A DNA stretch of 64,000 nucleotides from assembly GCF_014646995.1 (NCBI RefSeq), contig NZ_BMOI01000002.1:5178-69177 (forward strand), written 5' to 3'. Each line of letters begins with the position of its first letter. Position 1 is the first letter of the stretch. This DNA comes from Curtobacterium luteum (GTDB taxonomy: Bacteria > Actinomycetota > Actinomycetes > Actinomycetales > Microbacteriaceae). Under the pieces are notes generated by a model. It ran no database searches and had not been told where the DNA came from. It saw only the letters and a list, made by a program, of their open reading frames with translations. Position numbers and translations under genes: made by a program. Below are positions 51,496-59,972 of this stretch, in pieces.

Positions 51496-51759
51496 CGGGC
51501 CGCACGAGCGCGCGGTCAGGCGGTCCCGCGGCATGCGTCGCGGGCACGGGCGACACCGGCCCGCCGTGGGCGTCAGGGGACGGCGTCGTCCAGGGGATCG
51601 ACGCCACGCCCACGGCGGATCGCGGTGTGCGGCGGGGCACGACGACAGGGGGATGCCGTGCCCCGCGCCGGACGCAGATCAGGGGTTCGCGTCCGGCTGG
51701 GTGCACCGCGCGCCCACAGGGGGACGGACGTCGCGGTGCTGGTCGGGCAGTGGTGTACC
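51496..51759. other. Non-coding stretch with a long branched hairpin
   Basis: No credible gene is seen. CCGCCGTGGGCGT (51561-51573) pairs with ACGCCCACGGCGG (51606-51618) and encloses an inner GGACG...CGTCC stem, giving a branched fold. It could be the 3' end of an RNA or a terminator for the gene on the opposite side. Confidence 0.4.
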
Positions 51760-52053
51760 TCAGTGGGGGTGTTCGGTGTCCCCTCGGTACCGGTCCGATT
51801 CGGTCGGTGTGGGCATCGACCGGCGCTCGGATCCGTGGGCGGCGGCTCGGTCGCAGGCCGGCCGGATCATCGGGAGCAGGGCACTCCCGACGGTCGCGAG
51901 GGCGCCGACGACGGCGATGACCCCGAGGGGTCCGGCGCCGAGGTCGTGCTGGGCGGCCACGACGAGCGCGAGGACGGTCGCGGGGGCGGGGAGGAGCTGG
52001 ACTGCCCGGAAGCGGTCCTCCCGCCGGACCCGAGTCGTGATCGCGTTTGCCAT
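51760..52053 (-). CDS. Small two-helix membrane protein, hypothetical
   Basis: A 97-residue protein (MANAITTRVRREDRFRAVQLL) with two hydrophobic helices at about residues 20-37 and 42-60, then a charged tail. An ATG 57 bases upstream would add MSGDVSPLLRTAEVRQAVL and lies close to AT-rich promoter-like DNA, so the start is uncertain. No family is recognised. Confidence 0.5.
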   Translation of the reverse strand: MANAITTRVRREDRFRAVQLLPAPATVLALVVAAQHDLGAGPLGVIAVVGALATVGSALLPMIRPACDRAAAHGSERRSMPTPTESDRYRGDTEHPH

Positions 52054-52155
52054 GAGGACAGCCTGACGCACTTCAGCGGTCCGCAAAAGGGGGGACACGT
52101 CCCCACTCATGGAGTAGAACGTCTAGTACACTCTGCGAAGGTGCCGGGCGGTCGG

Positions 52156-53295
52156 TCAGGCCAGCGCGCGCACCGCGGCGACGGCGTCCCGCACTGCCTC
52201 GACGACGAGCGGGACGTCGGCCTCGGTGAGCGTCTCGTCGAAGGTCAACCGCACGGCCGACCGCGCGGTGTCCTCGTCGAGCCCGAGCGCGGTGAGGACG
52301 TGCGACGCCTCGGTGCTGCCAGCCGCGCACGCGCTCCCCGAGGAGGACACGACGTCGCGCTGCTCCAGTTCCAGCAGCACGGTCTCGCCGTGCACGCCCG
52401 GGAAGCAGAACGAGGCGTGCCCCGGCAGCCGGGCCGTCCGCGAGCCCGTGACGATCGACCCGGGCACCGCGGCGAGGACCCCGTCGAGGACGGCCTCGCG
52501 CGTCCGGGTCGCCCGGTCCGCCGCGTCCGCCCGCTCCCCCGCGTGCAGCGTCAGCGCCGTGGCGACCGCGACCGCGCCAGCGACGTCCTCCGTGCCCGAC
52601 CGCCGCCCCCGCTCCTGCCCGCCCCCGTGCAGGAGCGGCTCCAGCGGCGTCCCCGAACGCACGACGAGGACGCCGGTGCCCTTGGGCGCACCGAGCTTGT
52701 GACCGGACAGCGAGACGGCGTCGGCGTCGGTGTCGGACGGCCCGACCGGCAACCACGGCGCGGACTGCACCGCGTCGGTGTGGAAGCGGGCGCCGACCGC
52801 GCGAGCGACCGCCGCGAGCGCTCGGACGTCCTGGACCGTGCCGACCTCGTTCGATGCGTGCGCGATCGACACGAGCGTGGTGTCCGGTCGGAGGGGCGCG
52901 GCGAGTACCTCCGGGTCGACCACGCCGTCCCCGTCGACCGGCAGCACCGTCACGTCGAAGCCGTGGTGTCGCTCGAGGTACCGGCAGCTCTCGAGCACGG
53001 CCTCGTGCTCGATCGCGCTCGTGACCACGTGCCGTCCCCGGGGAGCTGCGAGCGCGATGCCCTTCACGGCCGTGTTCGCCCCTTCCGTCCCGCCGGTGGT
53101 GAACACGACCTCCGCCGGGCGGCACCCGAGCACCCGGGCGGCCGCGGCGCGGGCGTCGGCGAGACCCCGCGCAGCGGCGTCGCCGACCCCGTGCGTCGAC
53201 GAGGGGTTCCCGAACGTCCCCGTCAGGTACGGCCACATCGCTTCGAGGACCTCGCGGCGGACGGGCGTCGTGGCGGCGCGGTCGAGGTAGAACAC
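52156..53295 (-). CDS. Cysteine desulfurase (NifS/IscS-like)
   Basis: A 379-residue PLP enzyme that releases sulfur from cysteine. The PLP lysine is in SLSGHKLGAPKG, the PLP histidine in SAIEHEAVLES, and the catalytic Cys in SSGSACAAGS. It is the last gene of the nad operon, one base after nadC. NadA needs a [4Fe-4S] cluster, so a dedicated sulfur donor in this operon makes sense and mirrors NifS-like genes near nadA in other bacteria. Confidence 0.92.
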   Translation of the reverse strand: MFYLDRAATTPVRREVLEAMWPYLTGTFGNPSSTHGVGDAAARGLADARAAAARVLGCRPAEVVFTTGGTEGANTAVKGIALAAPRGRHVVTSAIEHEAVLESCRYLERHHGFDVTVLPVDGDGVVDPEVLAAPLRPDTTLVSIAHASNEVGTVQDVRALAAVARAVGARFHTDAVQSAPWLPVGPSDTDADAVSLSGHKLGAPKGTGVLVVRSGTPLEPLLHGGGQERGRRSGTEDVAGAVAVATALTLHAGERADAADRATRTREAVLDGVLAAVPGSIVTGSRTARLPGHASFCFPGVHGETVLLELEQRDVVSSSGSACAAGSTEASHVLTALGLDEDTARSAVRLTFDETLTEADVPLVVEAVRDAVAAVRALA

Positions 53296-53296
53296 G

Positions 53297-54205
53297 TCAG
53301 GCCGAGACGGCGACGTCGAGCCCGAGGTCGAGGGCCCGTGCCGAGTGCGTGAGGGCGCCGACGGAGATGACGTCGACCCCGGTGGCGGCGATCGCGGCGA
53401 CCGTGTCGAGGTTCACGCCGCCCGATGCCTCGACCAGCGCGCGCCCGCCGACGACCGCGATGCCCTCCCGGAGCGCGTCCGGCCCGAAGTTGTCGAGCAT
53501 GATCGTGTCGACGCCGGCCGCGACCACGGGCTCGATCTGGTCGACCCGGTCCACCTCGACCTCGAGGTGCACCGTGTGGCCGAGCCGCTGGCGGGCGGAC
53601 CGGACGGCGTCGCCGATGTCGATGCCGTCGGCGAGGAGCACCGCGAGGTGGTTGTCCTTCGCCATCACCGCGTCGGACAGCGACGTGCGGTGGTTCCGCC
53701 CGCCGCCGCAGCGCACCGCGTAGCGCTCGAGTGCGCGGAGGCCCGGCGTCGTCTTGCGGGTGTCGACGATCCGCGCCTGCGTCCCCGCGACGGCCGCGAC
53801 GTAGGCCGCGGTGAGGGTCGCGACGCCGGACATCCGCTGCACGAGGTTGAGGGCCACGCGCTCGGCCCGGAGCACGGACCGCGCCGGGCCGGACACCGTC
53901 ACGAGGGTGTCCCCCGCGTCGAACCGGGACCCGTCCGACACGTGCACCTCGGCCGTGATCGACGGGTCGACGGCGTGCATCACGCTGACGAACACGCCGC
54001 CGCCGCTCAGCACGCCGGGCTCGCGGGCGGCCAGGGTCGCGGTGGCCGTCGCCGTCGCGGGGATGAGCGTCTCGCTCGTGACGTCGCCCCAGGGTGCGTC
54101 CTCCTCGAGCGCGGTCTCGACCACCCGGCGGAGCGCGTGCGACGGGATCGTGCCCGGATCGGTGACGGCGAGGCGGTCGGTCGTCGGTGCGGTCACGTCG
54201 GTCAT
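53297..54205 (-). CDS. nadC: Quinolinate phosphoribosyltransferase (carboxylating)
   Basis: Converts quinolinate and PRPP to nicotinate mononucleotide. The 302 residues show the conserved TRKTTPGLRALERYAVRCGGGRNHR (about 160-184), MAKDNHLAV and LEVEVDRVDQIEP, with DTIMLDNFGPDALREG and VEASGGVNLDT. The ATG overlaps the nadB stop by 4 bases. Confidence 0.95.
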   Translation of the reverse strand: MTDVTAPTTDRLAVTDPGTIPSHALRRVVETALEEDAPWGDVTSETLIPATATATATLAAREPGVLSGGGVFVSVMHAVDPSITAEVHVSDGSRFDAGDTLVTVSGPARSVLRAERVALNLVQRMSGVATLTAAYVAAVAGTQARIVDTRKTTPGLRALERYAVRCGGGRNHRTSLSDAVMAKDNHLAVLLADGIDIGDAVRSARQRLGHTVHLEVEVDRVDQIEPVVAAGVDTIMLDNFGPDALREGIAVVGGRALVEASGGVNLDTVAAIAATGVDVISVGALTHSARALDLGLDVAVSA

Positions 54206-55821
54206 GCGGGTACCTCCTGCGGGACGGCGGCGGGTCGGGAGACCCAGCCGTGCGACCGCGTGGCTCGGGGGTCGGTGTCGGGGTGGTCGGTCCGGGCGTG
54301 CGCGCCGCGGGACTCGGTGCGGGCCTCGGCGGCGAGCGCGGTCAGGCGGGCGAGGTCGAGCAGGCCGCGGTCCTCGTGCTCGCGGACGCCGGTGGGCGCC
54401 GGCACGACCAGGTGGTCGAGGTCGCGACGGGCGCTCGCGAGTCCGGTCGCGTCGCGGAGGAGCCCCACGCGGTCCGTCATGACGGACTGCACCGCCCGGC
54501 GGACGTCCGCCACGTCGGTGCGGTGGTCCGGGCCTCCCGTCCGGTCCTGCCGGGAGGCACGGCGCGCGTCCGCCGCGTCGCCGACGGTCACGACGTCCAG
54601 CGCCGCGTCGCCGCGCAGGCCGAGTCGGCCGGGTCGCGGCGCGCCGAGCGCGTCCGCTGCGCGGACGGCGAAGACGAGGCCCTCGAGGAGCGAGTTCGAC
54701 GCGAGCCGGTTGGCGCCGTGGACGCCCGTGCAGGCGACCTCCCCGATCGCGAGGAGCCCGGGCAGGCTGGTGCGGCCCTCGGCGTCGGTGGCGATGCCGC
54801 CCATCGCGTAGTGGGCGGCGGGTGCGACGGGCACGCCCTCGCGCGTCCAGTCGAACCCGGCGGCACGGGTGGCCCGGGTGAGTCCGGGGAACCGACGGAC
54901 GAGGAACGCGGGGTCGAGCGCCGTGGCGTCGAGGAGCACGGGCTCACCGCCCTGGTCGCGGACGGCGGCGGCGATCCCCCGTGCCACGACGTCCCGCGGG
55001 GCGAGCTCGGCGTCGGGGTGGACGTCGGTCATGAACCGGCGTCCGTGCACGTCCCGGAGGACCGCGCCCTCGCCGCGCACGGCCTCGGAGACCAGGCCGC
55101 CGTCCGGCACGGCGAGACGTGTCGGGTGGAACTGGACGAACTCGAGGTCGGCGAGGACCGCACCGGCGCGCCACGCAGCCGCCTGCCCGTCGCCCGTCGC
55201 GACGAGCGGGTTCGTCGTCTCGCGGTAGAGGTGCCCGGCACCGCCGGAGGCGAGCACGACGGCGTCGGCGTCGATCCGGCGCGGCTCACCGAGGAGGTCG
55301 AGGACGTCCGACCCGACGACGGCGCCCTCCCGGACCACCAGGTCGACGAGGCAGGTGCGCTCGAGGATGGTGACGTGGCGGCGGTGCAGCGCGTCGACGA
55401 GGGTCCGCTCGATCGCGGCCCCCGTCGCGTCGCCGTCGGCGTGGACGACACGCCAGCGGCCGTGCGCTGCCTCGCGCCCGCGGGCGAGGTCGTCGCCGTA
55501 CCGGTCGAGGCTGGCGCGGTCGGTGGTGCGGTCGAACGGCACACCGAGGGCGAGCAGGTCGCGGACGCGGGCCGGCCCGTCGGTGCAGAGGACCTCGACC
55601 GCGCGGACGTCGGCGCTGCCGGCCGCCGCGACGTGCGTGTCCGCCTGGTGCAGTGCGGCGGAGTCGTCCGCGCCGAGCGCCACGGCGACCCCGCCCTGGG
55701 CGTACGCGGTCGCGCCGTCGGTCAGCGACCCCTTCGTCACCAGGGTGACGTCGTGGCGGCTGCTCGCGCGGATCGCTGCGGTGAGCCCGGCGATCCCGGA
55801 CCCGACGATGACGACGTGCAC
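54202..55821 (-). CDS. nadB: L-aspartate oxidase
   Basis: Oxidises aspartate to iminoaspartate for NAD synthesis using FAD. The 539 residues contain the FAD motif VIVGSGIAGLTAAI, TDGATAYAQGGVAVAL, VLASGGAGHLYRETTNP, APAAHYAMGGIATDAEGRTSLPGL and HGANRLASNSLLEGLVF. The GTG start follows GGGAGGAAC. Oddly, the linker near residue 420 (ARRASRQDRTGGPDHR) is encoded by DNA resembling the dispersed palindrome (GGGCCTCCCGTCC...GCCGGGAGGC). The C-terminal tail also carries an extra Asp/Arg-rich segment. Confidence 0.94.
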   Translation of the reverse strand: MHVVIVGSGIAGLTAAIRASSRHDVTLVTKGSLTDGATAYAQGGVAVALGADDSAALHQADTHVAAAGSADVRAVEVLCTDGPARVRDLLALGVPFDRTTDRASLDRYGDDLARGREAAHGRWRVVHADGDATGAAIERTLVDALHRRHVTILERTCLVDLVVREGAVVGSDVLDLLGEPRRIDADAVVLASGGAGHLYRETTNPLVATGDGQAAAWRAGAVLADLEFVQFHPTRLAVPDGGLVSEAVRGEGAVLRDVHGRRFMTDVHPDAELAPRDVVARGIAAAVRDQGGEPVLLDATALDPAFLVRRFPGLTRATRAAGFDWTREGVPVAPAAHYAMGGIATDAEGRTSLPGLLAIGEVACTGVHGANRLASNSLLEGLVFAVRAADALGAPRPGRLGLRGDAALDVVTVGDAADARRASRQDRTGGPDHRTDVADVRRAVQSVMTDRVGLLRDATGLASARRDLDHLVVPAPTGVREHEDRGLLDLARLTALAAEARTESRGAHARTDHPDTDPRATRSHGWVSRPAAVPQEVPA

Positions 55822-55853
55822 GGTGTGTTCCTCCCGTCCCGGCGGCTCGGGCG

Positions 55854-57125
55854 TCAGCCGCGCGGCTTGGCCGCGAGCATGCGCTCGAGGGCGACCTTGG
55901 CGTCGGCCTGCACGTCGGCGGGCACGACGATCTCGTTGAGGACCTCGCCGCGGACGAGCGCCTCGAGCACCCAGGCCAGGTAGCCCGGGTGGATCCGGTA
56001 CATCGTCGAGCACGGGCAGACCACCGGGTCGAGGCAGAAGATCGTGTGCTGCGGGTACTCCGCGGCGAGCCGGTTCACCATGTTGATCTCGGTGCCGATC
56101 GCGAAGGTCGTCGGCTCGGTCGCCGCGGCCACGGTCTTCCGGATGAGGTCGGTGCTGCCCGCGTGGTCCGCCGCGTCGACCACGGCCATCGGGCACTCCG
56201 GGTGGACGATGACCTGCACGCCGGGGTGGTCGCGCCGGGCCTGCTCGATCTGGTCGACGGTGAACCGGCGGTGCACCGAGCAGAAGCCGTGCCAGAGGAC
56301 GACTCGGGCGTCGAGCAGGGTCTGCTCGTCGTTGCCCCCGAGCGCCTTCCGCGGGTTCCACATCGGCATGAGGTCGGTGCTGATGCCCATCGCCTTGGCG
56401 GTGTTGCGGCCGAGGTGCTGGTCGGGGAAGAACAGGACCCGCTGCCCGCGCTCGAACGCCCACTCGAGGACGGTGGCTGCGTTCGAGCTCGTGCAGACGA
56501 TGCCGCCGTGCCGACCGCAGAACGCCTTGAGGTCCGCCGCGGAGTTCATGTAGGTGACGGGGATGACCGGGACGCGGCCGTCGGCGTCCGGCTCCGTGCC
56601 GTAGACCTGCTCGAGCTCGGCCCAGGCCTGCTCGACGCTGTCGATGTCGGCCATGTCGGCCATCGAGCACCCCGCGGCGAGGTTCGGCAGGATGACCCGC
56701 TGGTCGTCCCGGGCGAGGATGTCGGCGGTCTCGGCCATGAAGTGCACACCGCAGAACACGATCGCCTCGGCGTCGGGCTTCGTCAGGGCGGCGTTGGCGA
56801 GCTGGAACGAGTCGCCGAGGAAGTCCGCGTGCCGGACGACCTCGTCGCGCTGGTAGAAGTGCCCGAGGACGACGACCCGGTCGCCGAGGGTGGCCTTCGC
56901 CCGCTCGATGCGCTCGTGCAGCTCCTCGTCGCTCGCGGTCTTGTACTCGTCCGGGATGCCGCCCTGCCGCGGGGCACCGGTCGGGATGACGTCGGACATC
57001 GACGAACCCGGACCGTACCCGGGCCGGGAGTCGAAGGTCCAGGTCGGCATCGCGAGGTCCGGCGTGCACGTGGCGCCGTCGGCCTTGCCGTTGGAGATGC
57101 GTTCGATGGTGGTGGCGATGGACAC
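55854..57125 (-). CDS. nadA: Quinolinate synthase
   Basis: Condenses iminoaspartate with dihydroxyacetone phosphate to quinolinate, using a [4Fe-4S] cluster. The 423-residue protein is the long form with an N-terminal extension of about 60 residues. Cluster ligands are in VFCGVHFMAETADIL, GGIVCTSSNAATVL and DPVVCPCSTMYRIHPGYL. The GTG start follows AGGAACC, 8 bases after the nrtR stop. First enzyme gene of the nad operon. Confidence 0.95.
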   Translation of the reverse strand: MSIATTIERISNGKADGATCTPDLAMPTWTFDSRPGYGPGSSMSDVIPTGAPRQGGIPDEYKTASDEELHERIERAKATLGDRVVVLGHFYQRDEVVRHADFLGDSFQLANAALTKPDAEAIVFCGVHFMAETADILARDDQRVILPNLAAGCSMADMADIDSVEQAWAELEQVYGTEPDADGRVPVIPVTYMNSAADLKAFCGRHGGIVCTSSNAATVLEWAFERGQRVLFFPDQHLGRNTAKAMGISTDLMPMWNPRKALGGNDEQTLLDARVVLWHGFCSVHRRFTVDQIEQARRDHPGVQVIVHPECPMAVVDAADHAGSTDLIRKTVAAATEPTTFAIGTEINMVNRLAAEYPQHTIFCLDPVVCPCSTMYRIHPGYLAWVLEALVRGEVLNEIVVPADVQADAKVALERMLAAKPRG

Positions 57126-57133
57126 GTCGGTTC

Positions 57134-57841
57134 CTATCGGTGCTTCGGTGTGGTGGCCGGCTGCAACGGACCGTTGTCCGCGTACGCCAGGTCGGGGTTC
57201 GAGCGGTAGAGCCGGGCGGGTCGGTGCCGCCCCCCGCTCGTGGTCTCGTCCGTCGGCAGGACCGCGTCGGTCTTCTCGACCTGCCGCCGGAAGTTCGCGG
57301 GGTCGAGCGCTCGCCCGAGCACCGCCTCGTAGACGCCGCGGAGCTCGGCGAGCGTGAACCGGTCGCCGAGGAACGCCTGCGCGATGCGGGAGTACGACAT
57401 CTTGTTCCGCAGGCGCCAGAGGGCGTACGCCACGATGCGGTCGTGGTCGAACGCGAGCGGCGGGTGCTCGTCGGCGAGGAACCACCGGACGTTCCAGTCG
57501 TCGGGCACGACGTTCGCCTCGTCCGGGTGCACCAGGGCCCAGTACACGATGGACACCACCCGGTTCGGCGAGCGGTCCACGTCGCCGAACGCGTACAGCT
57601 GCTCGAGGTACCGCGGCTGCACGTTGGTGGTCTCGCGCAGGCGTGCGGCCGCCGAGTCCTCGAGGCCCTCGTCCGGCTGCACCCAGCCGCCCGGGAGCGC
57701 CCACGACCCCTCGAACGGTTCGGCGACGCGGCGCACGAGCGGCATCCACAGCGCCGGTGCGCCGGTGTCGGGGTGCGGGCGCAGCGCGACGATCACGGTG
57801 GACACCGCGACGCGGATGGGGGCTTCAGGAGATAGTGTCAT
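57134..57841 (-). CDS. nrtR: NrtR, Nudix-related regulator of NAD synthesis
   Basis: A 235-residue regulator: a Nudix domain (residues 10-145) followed by a winged helix (SYSRIAQAFLGDRFTLAELRGVYEAVLGRALDPANFRRQVEK). The Nudix box GGWVQPDEGLEDSAAARLRETTNV lacks the usual EExG end, fitting a sensor of ADP-ribose-type ligands instead of a hydrolase. It heads the operon nrtR-nadA-nadB-nadC-desulfurase, and an inverted pair of GATAGWGTCAT sites lies at its start and promoter. It probably represses its own operon. Confidence 0.9.
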   Translation of the reverse strand: MTLSPEAPIRVAVSTVIVALRPHPDTGAPALWMPLVRRVAEPFEGSWALPGGWVQPDEGLEDSAAARLRETTNVQPRYLEQLYAFGDVDRSPNRVVSIVYWALVHPDEANVVPDDWNVRWFLADEHPPLAFDHDRIVAYALWRLRNKMSYSRIAQAFLGDRFTLAELRGVYEAVLGRALDPANFRRQVEKTDAVLPTDETTSGGRHRPARLYRSNPDLAYADNGPLQPATTPKHR

Positions 57842-57877
57842 TGTGACTCGAAGTGTTCGGGTTGCGATGACTCTATC
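57831..57877. promoter_or_regulatory. Candidate NrtR sites at the nad operon promoter
   Basis: GATAGTGTCAT (57831-57841) and its inverted near-copy ATGACTCTATC (57867-57877) flank the nrtR start. The second contains TAGAGT on the minus strand (57870-57875), a likely -10. AGTGTCATTGTGACT within the first also has partial dyad character. Confidence 0.6.
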
Positions 57878-57944
57878 ACCGGGTTTCACGAGTCGGTAAC
57901 ACCGCCGAAAACTCGTCCGTTGAGCGCACGCCTACGGTGAGGGC

Positions 57945-58226
57945 ATGACGACGGTGACGAGGATGCACGCGGTGGTTTCGGGCACGGTGCAGGGGGTCGG
58001 TTTCCGGTACTGGACGGCACGGAAGGCGGACGGGCTCGAGCTCGTCGGGTACGCCCGGAACCTGTTCGACGGGACGGTCGAGGTCGAGGCGGAGGGGCCG
58101 TCGCCGGCCGTCGACCGTCTCATGGAGCTGCTGCAGAGCGGACCCCCCTCTGCCGAGGTGACCGAGGTCGCGCTGCGCCCGGTCGTCCCGCACGGCGACA
58201 CCGAGGGGTTCTCGATCCTCCACTGA
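57945..58226 (+). CDS. acyP: Acylphosphatase
   Basis: Hydrolyses acyl phosphates. The 93-residue protein has the catalytic Arg in VSGTVQGVGFRYWT and the catalytic Asn in GYARNLFDGTVEVEAEG. TACGGT (57933-57938) lies 6 bases before the ATG, so it is leaderless. It is divergent from nrtR with 103 bases between starts. Confidence 0.94.
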   Translation: MTTVTRMHAVVSGTVQGVGFRYWTARKADGLELVGYARNLFDGTVEVEAEGPSPAVDRLMELLQSGPPSAEVTEVALRPVVPHGDTEGFSILH

Positions 58227-58378
58227 ACGCGGTGCACGGCGGAACGGCGGGGTCGCGTCCGAGCGGACCTGCCGCGTGTCGGGCGGAAGCGGAATAATCG
58301 AATCCGTTCAGGCGGTTGCCCTGTCTGCGCTCCGGCGCCCCCTCGTCCCGCACGTCGCGATCCTCCCAGGAGCCCCGC

Positions 58379-59854
58379 ATGACCCAGGCCGTCGATTCCG
58401 CACCCCGGACCGGGAGCGTGACGCAGCCGTCGCCCGGCGAGACCCGACTCGTGATCGGACTCCTGCTCGTCTCGGCCTTCGTGGTCATCCTCAACGAGAC
58501 GATCATGGGCGTGGCGCTGCCCCGGCTCATGGACGACCTCGGGATCAGCGCCGCCACCGGGCAGTGGCTCACGACCGGCTTCCTGCTCACCATGGCCGTC
58601 GTGATCCCGGTCACCGGCTTCCTGCTGCAGCGCTTCGACACGCGTCCGGTGTTCGTGTGGGCGATGAGCCTGTTCTCCGCCGGGACCCTGATCGCACTCC
58701 TCGCGCCCGGGTTCTCGATGCTGCTCGTCGGACGCATCGTCCAGGCCAGCGGGACGGCGATCATGATGCCGCTCCTGATGACCACCGTGCTCACCCTGGT
58801 CGAGCCCGCGCACCGCGGTCGCGTCATGGGCAACATCTCGATCGTCATCTCCGTCGCACCGGCCGTCGGCCCGACGATCTCCGGGCTGATCCTCAACGCG
58901 TTCTCGTGGCGGTGGCTCTTCGGCTTCGTGCTGCCGATCGCGATCGCCGCGCTCGTCCTCGGCATGGTCAAGGTCCGGAACGTCTCGACGCCGCGGAAGG
59001 CCCCGATCGACGTCGTGTCGGTGGTCGTCTCCGCCGTCGCGTTCGGCGGCATCGTCTACGGCCTGTCGAGCATCGGCGAAGCGGGATCGACCGGGCCGCT
59101 GGTGCCGGTCCTGTCGCTCGTGGTCGGGTTCGTGGCGCTCGCGCTCTTCGTGTTCCGCCAGACCCGTCTCCAGCGCACCGACTCCGCCCTGCTCGACCTG
59201 CGCACGTTCCGGACGCGCGGGTTCACGGTCCCGATCGTCGCGATGGTGATCAGCTTCATGGCGATGTTCGGCACGCTCATCCTGCTGCCGATCTACATTG
59301 AGCGCGTCCTCGGGCTCGAGGTCCTGCAGGTCGGGCTCCTCCTGCTCCCCGGCGGCCTCATCATGGGCCTGCTCTCCCCGGTCGTCGGTCGCGTCTACGA
59401 CCGCCGTGGCCCGCGGGTGCTCCTCGTCCCGGGGGCGATCATCGTCAGTGCCGTCCTCTGGGCGCTCTCGACCGTCGGTGTCGAGACCAGCGTGTGGTTC
59501 GTGCTCGGCGCACACGTCGTGCTGAGCATCGGACTCGCCCTGACCTTCACGCCGCTGTTCACCGCGGCGCTCGGCGGACTCCCGCCGACGCTGTACTCGC
59601 ACGGCAGCGCGGTCCTCGGCACCGCCCAGCAGCTCGCCGGTGCGGCCGGCACCGCGCTCTTCGTGACGCTGCTGACGATCGGGGCGGCCGGCGCGGCGAC
59701 CTCGGGCGCGGACGACGTCGCGGCGGCCACCGCGGTGGGCGTCCGGACGGCGTTCCTCGTCGGGGCGGTCATCTCGCTGGTGGGCATCGCGACCGCCTCG
59801 ATGGTCCGCCGCCCGGCGACCCCGGAGGGCGCGCCCGCTCCCGCGGTGCACTGA
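58379..59854 (+). CDS. MFS multidrug transporter, DHA2/EmrB type
   Basis: A 491-residue 14-helix exporter. Motif C-like SVAPAVGPTISGLIL and the early NETIMGVALPRLMDDLGISAATGQWLTTGFLLTMAVVIPVTGFL are typical of EmrB-like pumps. AGGAG precedes the ATG. No regulator is adjacent. It is a second DHA2 pump unrelated in neighbourhood to the one at 20.1-21.6 kb. Confidence 0.9.
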   Translation: MTQAVDSAPRTGSVTQPSPGETRLVIGLLLVSAFVVILNETIMGVALPRLMDDLGISAATGQWLTTGFLLTMAVVIPVTGFLLQRFDTRPVFVWAMSLFSAGTLIALLAPGFSMLLVGRIVQASGTAIMMPLLMTTVLTLVEPAHRGRVMGNISIVISVAPAVGPTISGLILNAFSWRWLFGFVLPIAIAALVLGMVKVRNVSTPRKAPIDVVSVVVSAVAFGGIVYGLSSIGEAGSTGPLVPVLSLVVGFVALALFVFRQTRLQRTDSALLDLRTFRTRGFTVPIVAMVISFMAMFGTLILLPIYIERVLGLEVLQVGLLLLPGGLIMGLLSPVVGRVYDRRGPRVLLVPGAIIVSAVLWALSTVGVETSVWFVLGAHVVLSIGLALTFTPLFTAALGGLPPTLYSHGSAVLGTAQQLAGAAGTALFVTLLTIGAAGAATSGADDVAAATAVGVRTAFLVGAVISLVGIATASMVRRPATPEGAPAPAVH

Positions 59855-59972
59855 GCCCGGGCACGTCGGCGCGCCGCCGCGTCGCCGGGGCCCGCTGCGG
59901 CCGTCGTTCCCTCGGGGCAGGTCGGCACGCACCCCACCCCGGCTGCCGGCGGCGCGTGGCATCGTGGGCGCC

